A stretch of DNA of 45,600 bases from Hymenobacter latericoloratus. Its GTDB lineage: Bacteria > Bacteroidota > Bacteroidia > Cytophagales > Hymenobacteraceae. The notes beneath the pieces are model-generated. The model was not told where the DNA came from. It ran no database searches and saw nothing but the letters and a program-made list of their open reading frames with translations. The translations under genes were made by a program, and so were the position numbers. The stretch covers positions 1 through 45,600 of the forward strand of contig NZ_JACHNV010000013.1 of NCBI RefSeq assembly GCF_014199535.1, in the 5' to 3' direction. Positions 15,862 to 23,074 of the stretch are shown piece after piece (position 1 is the first letter of the stretch; each line of letters begins with the position of its first letter).

Positions 15862-17742
15862 ATGGCTGACTTCCCCCTTATGCCCCTGCCTGACCCCGCT
15901 GCGGGCTCCCTAGCGGTTCCCGTGCCCGTCGCAGCCGATGCTGCGACGGCCCATGAGGCCCCCGAAACGCCGTCGTGGCTGTTTCGCTACGTGTTTAGCC
16001 AGGACCACAAGACCATTGCCAAGCAGTACCTGCTCACGGGCATGGCCTGGGCGCTGGTGGCGGGCACGCTCTCCACGCTGTTTCGCCTGCAGCTGGGCTG
16101 GCCGGAAGGCTCGATGGCGTGGCTGCGGCCGGTGCTGGGCCACTGGATTGTGGAGGGCAAGCTCAACCCCGAGTTTTACCTGGCCCTGGTGACGATGCAC
16201 GGCACCATCATGCTGTTTTTCGTGCTCACGGCGGGCCTCAGCGGCACGTTTTCCAACCTGCTCATTCCCCTGCAGATTGGGGCGCGGGACATGGCCTCGG
16301 GCTTCATGAACATGCTCTCGTACTGGTTTTTCTTCCTGTCGAGCGCCGTCATGTTTGCCTCGCTCTTCGTGGAAACCGGCCCGGCGGCCGGCGGCTGGAC
16401 GGTGTACCCGCCGCTTTCGGCCCTGCCGCAGGCCATTGCCGGCTCGGGCCTGGGCCAGACGCTCTGGCTCGTGAGCATGGTGCTCTTCGTGGTGAGCACG
16501 CTGCTGGGCGGCGTGAACTACATCACCACCATTCTCAACCTGCGCACCCGGGGCATGAGCCTGACCAAGCTGCCGCTCACCATCTGGGCGTTTCTGATGA
16601 CGGCCATTCTGGGGGTGCTCACGTTTCCGGTGCTGCTGGCCGCGCTGCTGCTGCTCGTGTTCGACCGCTCGTTTGGCACCTCGTTCTTCCTCTCCGACAT
16701 CTACATCGCCGGGCAGGCGCTCAGCAACCAGGGCGGCTCGCCGGTGCTCTACCAGCACCTGTTCTGGTTTCTGGGGCACCCCGAGGTGTACATCGTGATT
16801 ATGCCGGGCATGGGCATCGTGTCGGAAATCCTGGCCACCAACGCCCGCAAGCCCATTTTCGGCTACCGGGCCATGATTGGCTCGCTGGCGGGCATCCTGC
16901 TGCTCTCGTTCGTGGTGTGGGGCCACCACATGTTCGTGACGGGCATGAACCCCTTCCTGGGCTCGGTGTTCATGTTCCTGACCCTGATTATCGCCGTGCC
17001 CTCGGCGGTGAAGACGTTTAACTGGCTGGCCACGCTCTGGCGGGGCAACATCCGCTTCACCACGGCCATGCTCTTCAGCATCGGCTTCGTGAGCTTGTTC
17101 GTGGCCGGCGGCCTCACGGGCATCGTGCTGGGCAACGCCACGCTCGACATCCAGCTGCACAACACCTACTTCGTGGTGGCCCACTTTCACCTGGTGATGG
17201 GCTCGGCGGCCTTCTTCGGCATGTTTGCGGGCGTGTACCACTGGTTCCCGAAGCTGTTCGGGCGCATGCTGAACGAGAAGCTGGGCAACCTGCATTTCTG
17301 GCTCACCTTCGTGGGCGTGTACCTGGTGTTCATGCCCATGCACTACCTGGGCATTGCCGGCTTCCCGCGCCGCTACTACTCCTGGACGGGCTTCGACATG
17401 TTCTCGCAGTTTGCCGACCTGAACCGACTGATTTCGCTGGCGGCCATCGTGGTATTCCTGGCGCAGTTCGTGTTCCTGTTCAACTTCTTCTACAGCATGT
17501 GGCGGGGCCGCCGCGCCACCCAGAACCCGTGGAACTCGACCACGCTGGAGTGGACCACGCCCGTGGACACGCCCCACGGCAACTGGCCGGGCGAAATTCC
17601 GGCCGTGTACCGCTGGCCCTATGACTACAGCAAGCCCGGCGCAGCGGCCGACTTCATCCCCCAAACCGTGCCCTTCTCCCAAACCCCGGAGTCGAACCTG
17701 CCGCAGGAGCAGGCCCTGCCAAGCCAGGCCCGCGGAGAATAA
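15862..17742 (+). CDS. haem-copper cytochrome c oxidase subunit I (aa3-type)
   Basis: 626 residues with twelve expected membrane spans. Haem-copper ligands are all visible: His113 (MHGTIM) and His443 for the low-spin haem, His441 for the high-spin haem, and His306, His355, His356 for CuB. The cross-linked Tyr310 of HPEVY marks an A-type oxidase. A 45-residue leader precedes VFSQDHKTIAKQYLLTG. I chose ATG 15862 (MADFPLMPL). It reduces oxygen to water and pumps protons. No subunit II (CuA) or III gene lies nearby, which is unusual: either these are elsewhere or a cytochrome c such as the TsdA-like protein hands over electrons. The C-terminal 70 residues extend beyond the core. Confidence 0.93.
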   Translation: MADFPLMPLPDPAAGSLAVPVPVAADAATAHEAPETPSWLFRYVFSQDHKTIAKQYLLTGMAWALVAGTLSTLFRLQLGWPEGSMAWLRPVLGHWIVEGKLNPEFYLALVTMHGTIMLFFVLTAGLSGTFSNLLIPLQIGARDMASGFMNMLSYWFFFLSSAVMFASLFVETGPAAGGWTVYPPLSALPQAIAGSGLGQTLWLVSMVLFVVSTLLGGVNYITTILNLRTRGMSLTKLPLTIWAFLMTAILGVLTFPVLLAALLLLVFDRSFGTSFFLSDIYIAGQALSNQGGSPVLYQHLFWFLGHPEVYIVIMPGMGIVSEILATNARKPIFGYRAMIGSLAGILLLSFVVWGHHMFVTGMNPFLGSVFMFLTLIIAVPSAVKTFNWLATLWRGNIRFTTAMLFSIGFVSLFVAGGLTGIVLGNATLDIQLHNTYFVVAHFHLVMGSAAFFGMFAGVYHWFPKLFGRMLNEKLGNLHFWLTFVGVYLVFMPMHYLGIAGFPRRYYSWTGFDMFSQFADLNRLISLAAIVVFLAQFVFLFNFFYSMWRGRRATQNPWNSTTLEWTTPVDTPHGNWPGEIPAVYRWPYDYSKPGAAADFIPQTVPFSQTPESNLPQEQALPSQARGE

Positions 17743-17822
17743 TTTCCCCCGAAACCACCTGGTTTTCCCGCTACTAAAAGGGCCAGGCCCTACATTTAAC
17801 CCCGTACTTTTTCGCTGCTCCG

Positions 17823-18071
17823 ATGTCCCCAACCCGCCGTTTTTCCTTCGCCGCCGCGCTCGCCCTGTTGGGCCTTAGCCTGACCACGCACGCCCAGCAG
17901 GGCGATAAGATGCTCAAAAAAGAGGGCAAAGTCGACGCCAAAATGGTGCGCGAAAACCGGCGCGCCCGGCACGACGGCCACGTCACGCACGGCGAAAGCC
18001 TGAGCAAAGAGCCCAAGCTGGTCAAAAAAGACGACAAGCGGGACCACCGCCGGACGGCTTCGCCCCGTTAG
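17823..18071 (+). CDS. small exported lysine-rich protein, unknown
   Basis: 82 residues: a signal peptide (AAALALLGLSLTTHAQ-Q) and a short mature part rich in Lys, Arg, Asp and His (EGKVDAKMVRENRRARHDGH). No family recognised. It lies 80 bp after the oxidase gene and 3 bp before the TMEM175-like gene, so it is co-transcribed at least with the latter. Likely periplasmic and disordered. Confidence 0.6.
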   Translation: MSPTRRFSFAAALALLGLSLTTHAQQGDKMLKKEGKVDAKMVRENRRARHDGHVTHGESLSKEPKLVKKDDKRDHRRTASPR

Positions 18072-18074
18072 CCC

Positions 18075-18719
18075 GTGGCCGCGCCGCACGCCCCGCCCGT
18101 AGCCTACACCGCCGTGGCGGCCCAAAACCTGCGCCGCATCGAGTCGCTCAGCGACGGCGTGTTTTCCATCGCCATGACCCTGCTCGTGCTCAACCTGCGG
18201 GTGCCGGCCGCCGCCCTCGTGCGCACCGAGGCCGACGTGGGGCCGGCCTTGCTGGAGCTACTGCCCAGCATCGGGGGCTACGTGCTGGGGTTCCTGTCGC
18301 TGGGCATCTTTTGGGTGTGCCAGAGTACGCAGTTCACCTACCTGGAGCACAGCGACCGGCGGCTGGCCTGGTGGCACATTGCCTTTCTGCTGGTGGTGGG
18401 GCTGCTGACGTTTTCCACGGCGTTTCTCACCACCCATTTCCCCCTGCGCGGGGCGGTGCTGGTGTACTGGGCCAACCTGCTGCTGGTGGGAGCGGCCCTG
18501 CTGGGCAGCTACCGCTACGCCGAGCGGCACAGCCTCTTGCGGGCCGTGGATGCGGCCGTGAGTCGGGCGTTGGTGCGCCGCATCGGGCTGATGCAGGTGC
18601 TCTACGCGGCGGCGGCCGGGCTGTGCTTCGTGAGCGTGTATGCCGGGGCTATCCTGCTGCTGCTCGTGCAGCTCAACTACGCCCTGGGCCTAGTGGCCGA
18701 CCGCTGGCTGGGCGACTGA
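18075..18719 (+). CDS. TMEM175/DUF1211-family membrane protein (putative K+ channel)
   Basis: 214 residues, GTG start 3 bp after the preceding stop. The segment RRIESLSDGVFSIAMTLLVLNL matches the signature first helix of bacterial TMEM175 channels (normally R-x-FSD), followed by five further hydrophobic segments, giving the six-helix single-repeat form. Bacterial members assemble as tetramers and conduct potassium. The usual Phe of FSD is Leu here. Role beside the oxidase is unclear; ion balance is a possibility only. There is translational coupling with the small exported protein upstream. Confidence 0.8.
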   Translation: MAAPHAPPVAYTAVAAQNLRRIESLSDGVFSIAMTLLVLNLRVPAAALVRTEADVGPALLELLPSIGGYVLGFLSLGIFWVCQSTQFTYLEHSDRRLAWWHIAFLLVVGLLTFSTAFLTTHFPLRGAVLVYWANLLLVGAALLGSYRYAERHSLLRAVDAAVSRALVRRIGLMQVLYAAAAGLCFVSVYAGAILLLLVQLNYALGLVADRWLGD

Positions 18720-18782
18720 ACCAATTGGGAACGTGCCGGCCAGCGGCGCGTACTTGTCTAACAGCCTGCCTTTCCCAACGCC

Positions 18783-19445
18783 ATGCGCATCACCAAATAC
18801 ATCCACTCCTGCCTGTTGTTCGAGCTGGACGGCCAGCAAATCCTCTTCGACCCCGGCAAGTTTTCTTTCAACGAAGGCCTGGTCAAGCCCGAGGTTTTCA
18901 AGGACGTTTCCGTCGTCCTCATCACCCACGACCACCCCGACCACCTCGACGTGGAAGCGCTGCAGAAAATCGTGGCCCTGCGCCAGGCCGTCATCGTTTC
19001 CAACCGCGAAGTGGCCGCCAAACTGAAAGCGCACGGTCTGACGGTGCAAATTCACGAGGAAGGTCCGCTGGATTTAGGCGCGTTTCAGCTGCTGGCCATC
19101 CCGGTGCAGCACGAGGCCATTCTCGATAGCCCGCTGCCCCAAATGACGGCTTGGCTGGTGAATGGCAAGGTGTTGAACCCCGCCGATTCCTTCGCTGGGA
19201 ACCTTCTCCAGTTTGCGGGGATAGAGTTGCTAGTGCTGCCCGTCACCGCGCCCTTCCTCACGGAACTGGTAGTGGCCGACTTTGCCCTGAAGATGCGGCC
19301 CAGGCAGATTCTGCCGGTGCACGATGGCTACCTCAAGCCCTTCTTCGTGCAGCAGCGCTACGAGAATTACGGGCCCTATTTCGAAAAGCAAGGTATCGTA
19401 TTTCATCGCCTGGGCGAGCCGGGCGATGCCATTACCCTTGCGTAG
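18783..19445 (+). CDS. MBL-fold metallo-hydrolase (UlaG-like)
   Basis: 220 residues of the metallo-beta-lactamase fold, of the short UlaG/YtkL-like sort. The first metal motif THDHPDHLD (about residues 51-59) is intact, and later ligands appear as PVQHEA and LPVHDGYL near the C-terminus. The usual central GDT motif is replaced by NPADSF, as is common for UlaG-like proteins. It is cytoplasmic, with unknown substrate. It lies 63 bp after the TMEM175-like gene and 17 bp before a DUF202 gene. Not a persulfide dioxygenase by its motifs, unlike the MBL-rhodanese protein at 23075. Confidence 0.85.
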   Translation: MRITKYIHSCLLFELDGQQILFDPGKFSFNEGLVKPEVFKDVSVVLITHDHPDHLDVEALQKIVALRQAVIVSNREVAAKLKAHGLTVQIHEEGPLDLGAFQLLAIPVQHEAILDSPLPQMTAWLVNGKVLNPADSFAGNLLQFAGIELLVLPVTAPFLTELVVADFALKMRPRQILPVHDGYLKPFFVQQRYENYGPYFEKQGIVFHRLGEPGDAITLA

Positions 19446-19462
19446 TCTCTCCCTCTGTTCTG

Positions 19463-19738
19463 ATGTCTGCGACAACTCCCATCCCTTCACTTCCTCTTTC
19501 GGACCAACTGGCCTTGCAGCGCACCCGCCTGGCCAACGAGCGTACTTTGCTGACCTACGTGCGCACCAGTCTGGCACTGGTGGGCTTTGGGCTGGCCTTG
19601 CTGCAATTTCACCCCGAGCGGGGCGGGCGGCTGGGCTACTCGGCGCTGGCCGTGGCGGCCCTGGTGCTGGCAGTCGGCCTGTGGCGCTTTCGGGTACATC
19701 GCCGGCAACTGGCCACCTGCCAGCTGGGCGAGAACTGA
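19463..19738 (+). CDS. DUF202/YidH-family small membrane protein
   Basis: 91 residues. The N-terminal signature LALQRTRLANERTLLTYVRT matches DUF202 (YidH) proteins, followed by two membrane helices (SLALVGFGLALLQF and LAVAALVLAVGLWRF). Function is unknown for the family. Start ATG at 19463 lies 17 bp after the MBL-fold gene. It is the last gene of the + strand block and ends only 6 bp before the stop of the convergent MFS gene. Confidence 0.85.
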   Translation: MSATTPIPSLPLSDQLALQRTRLANERTLLTYVRTSLALVGFGLALLQFHPERGGRLGYSALAVAALVLAVGLWRFRVHRRQLATCQLGEN

Positions 19739-19744
19739 GGCCGC

Positions 19745-21100
19745 TTAGCTGAGCGTCAAGTCCCAACCTGCTCGGGGTTGAAATGACCATCGCGGCCCTG
19801 TCACCACCGGCTGCTCCGGCGCCGTGGGTGCCGGGCAGGAACGGGGCACCCCTGAGGCATTGGCCTTGGGCGCGCACGACATTCGCCGCTGAATAACCAC
19901 CGCCGAAACCACCGTGAGGCCCCCGATGGCCGCCAGCGCCGCTGGGAGCCCGAACGCATCGGCCAGCCCGCCCGTCAGCAGCGCCCCGATGGCATAGCCC
20001 ATGTCGCGCCAGAAGCGGAAGATGCCCACGCTGCGCGCCCGCTGCGGGGCCGGGGCGTATTCGGCCACCGCCGCCAGAAACGTGGGGTACACCAGGGCCG
20101 TGCCCGCGCCGAGCAGCGCCGCCAGCAGCACAAAGGCGGGGTAGGTGTCGGTAAACAGCATGGCCAGCAGCACGACTCCTTGCAGCAGCATACCCCAGAA
20201 GAGCAGGTCTTTCTTGCAGAGCCGGTCGGCCAGCGGGCCCGTCAGCAGCTGGCCCAGGCCCCACACGGCCGGGTACACGGCCGCCACCGTACCAATCTGC
20301 GTCAGTGTGAAGCCCTTGCTGGCCAGCAGCAGCGGCAGCAGGCCCCACACCAAGCCGTCGTTGAGGTTGTTGATTAAGCCCGCCTGCGTCACGGAGCCCA
20401 GGTTGGGGTGCCGCCAGCTTACGTCCCAGAACGACAGGCGGGGGCCGGTCGGCGTGGCGGGGGCCTGCGCCGCTTCCAGGGCCACGTGAACTCGGGTGTC
20501 GCGCACCAGCAGGCTGCCCAGCAGCCCCAGCACCGCCAAGGAAATGCCCAGATAAAACGGATAAGGGCGCAGACCGTACTCCGTGGCCAGCCACCCGGAG
20601 GCAAAGGCGGTAGCCCCCACGGCCAGGTAGCCAGCCGACTCGTTTAGGCCCATGGCCAGGCCGCGCTGTTTCGGCCCTACCAGGTCCATTTTCATGACCA
20701 CCGTGCTCGACCAGGCCAGGCCCTGGTTCAGGCCCAGCAGCACGTTGGCGAAAATCACCCAGCCCCAGCTCGGGGCCCAGAGCAACAACAATGGCACGGG
20801 CAGCCCGAAGGCCCAGCCCAGCACCAGCAGGTTTTTGCGTCCCATCCGCCCGGCCCAGGCGCCGGCGTAGTAGTTAGCCACGGCCTTAGTCAAGCCGAAC
20901 ACCACGATGAAGGACAGAATGGCCGAGCGCGCCACCAGGTGAAACTCCTGCTCAGCCAGCCGGGGCAGAATGGTGCGTTCCAGCCCCACCATGCCGCCCA
21001 CGAAGGCGTTGACGAGCACCAGCAGCGCGAACTGCCGCCAGTTGGCGCGCAAACCGAGTTGAGTGGGCATCTTGTAGCTCTGCTTGATTACAACGAACAT
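19745..21100 (-). CDS. MFS transporter
   Basis: 451 residues from ATG 21098-21100 (a second ATG at 21070 gives MPTQLGLRAN and is equally possible). Twelve hydrophobic segments in two halves; the loop AGRMGRKNLLV after helix 2 and GPLADRLCKKDLL in the second half are MFS A-motif variants. A 45-residue hydrophilic C-terminal tail follows. It is the last gene of the minus-strand sulfur block, 34 bp after the OsmC-like gene, which suggests export of a sulfur compound or drug, but substrate cannot be read. Confidence 0.85.
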   Translation of the reverse strand: MFVVIKQSYKMPTQLGLRANWRQFALLVLVNAFVGGMVGLERTILPRLAEQEFHLVARSAILSFIVVFGLTKAVANYYAGAWAGRMGRKNLLVLGWAFGLPVPLLLLWAPSWGWVIFANVLLGLNQGLAWSSTVVMKMDLVGPKQRGLAMGLNESAGYLAVGATAFASGWLATEYGLRPYPFYLGISLAVLGLLGSLLVRDTRVHVALEAAQAPATPTGPRLSFWDVSWRHPNLGSVTQAGLINNLNDGLVWGLLPLLLASKGFTLTQIGTVAAVYPAVWGLGQLLTGPLADRLCKKDLLFWGMLLQGVVLLAMLFTDTYPAFVLLAALLGAGTALVYPTFLAAVAEYAPAPQRARSVGIFRFWRDMGYAIGALLTGGLADAFGLPAALAAIGGLTVVSAVVIQRRMSCAPKANASGVPRSCPAPTAPEQPVVTGPRWSFQPRAGWDLTLS

Positions 21101-21134
21101 CTTATACCCCCGCCAGCGGTCGGGTTTTCCTCCG

Positions 21135-21533
21135 CTAGCCGGCCAGCTGCACCGAAAGTGGCACCGCCGCCATGAGCGTTTTGTGGATGGGGCACTGGTG
21201 GGCCACGCGCAGCAGGCGCTGGAGCTGCTCGTCACTGAGCTCGCCCTGCAGGCGCAGCACCACGTCCAGCCGGGTAATCACCTGCCGCTCGTCCCGCTCA
21301 AATGTCACCACGGCTTCGATGTCCCGCAAGGGCCACTGGTTGCGGTCGGCGTACATCCGCAGCGTGATGCAGGTGCAGGCGCTGAGCGAGGCGGCAAGCA
21401 GCTCGCCCGGGGAGGGACCCAGGTCTTGGCCGCCGCGGTCGGCGGGCTCATCGGCGAGCAGCGTGCGGCCCCGTTCCAGGGAAATGGCGGTGCGGTAAGG
21501 GGCAGCATCAAGGCGGCCGGTGAGGGTGGTCAT
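21135..21533 (-). CDS. OsmC-family protein
   Basis: 132 residues. OsmC/Ohr-type proteins are thiol peroxidases with two redox cysteines; here candidates are Cys53/Cys55 in SLSACTCITLRMYA and Cys114 in AHQCPIHKTL, both at family positions. The GGQDLGPSPGELLAASL segment is typical of the YhfA/OsmC-like branch rather than Ohr. Cytoplasmic. It may reduce organic hydroperoxides or persulfides, and lies between the YeeE/YedE genes and the MFS gene on the same strand. Confidence 0.88.
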   Translation of the reverse strand: MTTLTGRLDAAPYRTAISLERGRTLLADEPADRGGQDLGPSPGELLAASLSACTCITLRMYADRNQWPLRDIEAVVTFERDERQVITRLDVVLRLQGELSDEQLQRLLRVAHQCPIHKTLMAAVPLSVQLAG

Positions 21534-21639
21534 AGAAGGGCAGGGGTTAGAACGGCAACGTAGGCAACGCCTTTAACGGCAGGAAGCATTGGGCCGGCTG
21601 GGCGAAGGCGAGCGGTCGTGACGAGTGGTCGGTAACAGT

Positions 21640-22050
21640 TCAGTTAGGCAGCTTTTCGCGCAGCGCGCTGTACGTCCAGGTGCCCGCCAGCGCCGCCAGA
21701 ATCATGACTGCGGCCGCCGGCACGCCGCTGCCCAGCTGCGCGAACAACGGGCCGGGGCAGGCCCCGGTAATGGCCCAGCCCAACCCGAATAGGAGGCCGC
21801 CAATCCAGACGCCGTGGCTGAATTTCTTGTCGGCAATCACGATGGGTTTGCCACCGAGGGTTTTCAGGTGATTGCGCTTGATGAGCTGAATCGAAATCAG
21901 CCCCACTACCACGGCCGAGCCGATGACGCCGTACATGTGGAAAGCCTGGAAGCGGAACATCTCCTGAATCCGAAACCAGCTGATGACTTCGCTTTTGGTG
22001 AGAATGATGCCGAACAGTGTGCCCAGCACCAGGTACTTGAGGTATTTCAT
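21640..22050 (-). CDS. YeeE/YedE-like half-transporter (DUF6691 type)
   Basis: 136 residues from ATG 22048-22050 (MKYLKYLVLGTLFG). Four membrane segments. The conserved GLGWAITGACPGPLFAQLG motif carries the cysteine that in YeeE (TsuA) proteins relays thiosulfate. It pairs with the longer gene 8 bp upstream; such two-gene sets (PmpA/PmpB-like) import thiosulfate or sulfane sulfur through the inner membrane. The frame extends upstream to 22140 but overlaps its partner. Confidence 0.88.
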   Translation of the reverse strand: MKYLKYLVLGTLFGIILTKSEVISWFRIQEMFRFQAFHMYGVIGSAVVVGLISIQLIKRNHLKTLGGKPIVIADKKFSHGVWIGGLLFGLGWAITGACPGPLFAQLGSGVPAAAVMILAALAGTWTYSALREKLPN

Positions 22051-22058
22051 GGGGCGTA

Positions 22059-22619
22059 TTAAAACAGCAGCGGGTAAATCAGCCAGGTCATCAGCAAACC
22101 GCCGGCAAAAAAGCCGATAACGGCCACCAGCGACACCCATTGCAGGTTCGACAGGCCCGAGATGGCGTGGCCCGAGGTGCAGCCGCCCGCGTAGCGCGTG
22201 CCGAAGCCCACCAGAAAGCCGCCCAGCACCAAAAAGAACCAGCCCTTCCAGTTCGCCAGGTTATCGAGCGCAAACAGCTCGCGCGGCAGCAGCCCGGAGA
22301 AGTCCGTCAGGTGCAGCTGCGCCTTCAGGTCGCGCACGGTTTCGGCCGAGATGCCCACCACGTCCGGGTGGCCCATGAGCCGGTAGCCGATGAAGCCGCC
22401 CAGCGCAATGCCGAGCACGAACATCAGGTTCCAGCTTTCGGCCCGCCAGTTGTACTGCAGGAACGGAATGCCGGCCGGCACGCAGGCGGCGCAGATATGG
22501 CGCAGCGAGGAGCTGATGCCCAGCGCCTTGTTGCCCACGAGCAGCAGGGCCGGTACCGTGAGGCCGATGAGGGGCCCGGCCACGTACCAGGGCCAGGGCT
22601 GTTGCAGAAGTTCAAGCAT
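22059..22619 (-). CDS. YeeE/YedE-family thiosulfate/sulfur transporter subunit
   Basis: 186 residues, about five membrane segments. Two cysteine motifs are visible: RHICAACVPAGIPFLQ and GTRYAGGCTSGHAISGLSNL, the latter the YeeE hallmark whose Cys contacts thiosulfate. Starts MLELLQQPWPWYVAGP. Partner of the following half-gene. Together they resemble the split YeeE/YedE transporters found beside rhodanese, persulfide dioxygenase and ArsR/BigR-type regulators in many bacteria. Confidence 0.9.
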   Translation of the reverse strand: MLELLQQPWPWYVAGPLIGLTVPALLLVGNKALGISSSLRHICAACVPAGIPFLQYNWRAESWNLMFVLGIALGGFIGYRLMGHPDVVGISAETVRDLKAQLHLTDFSGLLPRELFALDNLANWKGWFFLVLGGFLVGFGTRYAGGCTSGHAISGLSNLQWVSLVAVIGFFAGGLLMTWLIYPLLF

Positions 22620-22636
22620 AAATCAAGCGCTAATAA

Positions 22637-22666
22637 GTGCCCCGGTCGCTCGACGGAGCGGGGCAC
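22637..22666 (-). other. intra-operon hairpin
   Basis: GTGCCCCG (22637-22644) pairs with CGGGGCAC (22659-22666) around a 14-nt loop, between the rhodanese and YeeE genes. There is no T tract, so mRNA processing or partial termination is as likely as true termination. Confidence 0.45.
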
Positions 22667-22694
22667 ACGAGAGAAATTGTGAGCGGCCTATGCG

Positions 22695-23036
22695 TTAGCG
22701 CGTGGTCAGCGGCTCGGGCCAGTCGAGCACGCCGCCGAGCAGGTTGGCAACGTGTGTGAAACCGGCCTTTGCCAGTTGGTCGGCCGCTTTGGCCGAGCGC
22801 GCCCCGCTGCGGCAGTACACGTAGGTGGGGGCCTGCTGGTCGAGGCTGGCCACGCGCTGGGCAAAATCGGGCGCAGTCACTTCGATGTTCACCGCGCCGG
22901 GCAGGTGGCCTTGGGCAAACTCGTCGGGCCGGCGCACGTCCAGCAGCACCGCGCCGGGCTGCCGGATTTCGGTGGAAAACTGGGCCGGGGGCAGGTTGTG
23001 ATAAGCCGGGGCGGAGGATTTCAGGAAATTGAACAT
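22695..23036 (-). CDS. single-domain rhodanese
   Basis: 113 residues. Active-site loop CRSGARS with catalytic Cys75; also LLDVRRPDEFAQGHLPGAVNI and the closing NLLGGVLDWP. No signal peptide, so cytoplasmic. It transfers sulfane sulfur between thiosulfate, persulfides and thiol acceptors. It lies between the MBL-rhodanese gene (38 bp upstream) and the YeeE/YedE pair, so it probably receives imported sulfur. Confidence 0.92.
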   Translation of the reverse strand: MFNFLKSSAPAYHNLPPAQFSTEIRQPGAVLLDVRRPDEFAQGHLPGAVNIEVTAPDFAQRVASLDQQAPTYVYCRSGARSAKAADQLAKAGFTHVANLLGGVLDWPEPLTTR

Positions 23037-23074
23037 GGGAAAGAATAAAATAGATTAAACGGGGGTGTCAGGCC

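Noticed and set aside
15910..17832. 640-residue minus-strand open frame opposite the oxidase gene
   Set aside because: His/Glu/Arg/Gln-rich composition typical of antisense frames; the plus-strand oxidase is unmistakable.
19230..20594. 454-residue minus-strand frame overlapping the MFS gene and DUF202 gene
   Set aside because: Different frame from the MFS protein and no family resemblance; shadow.
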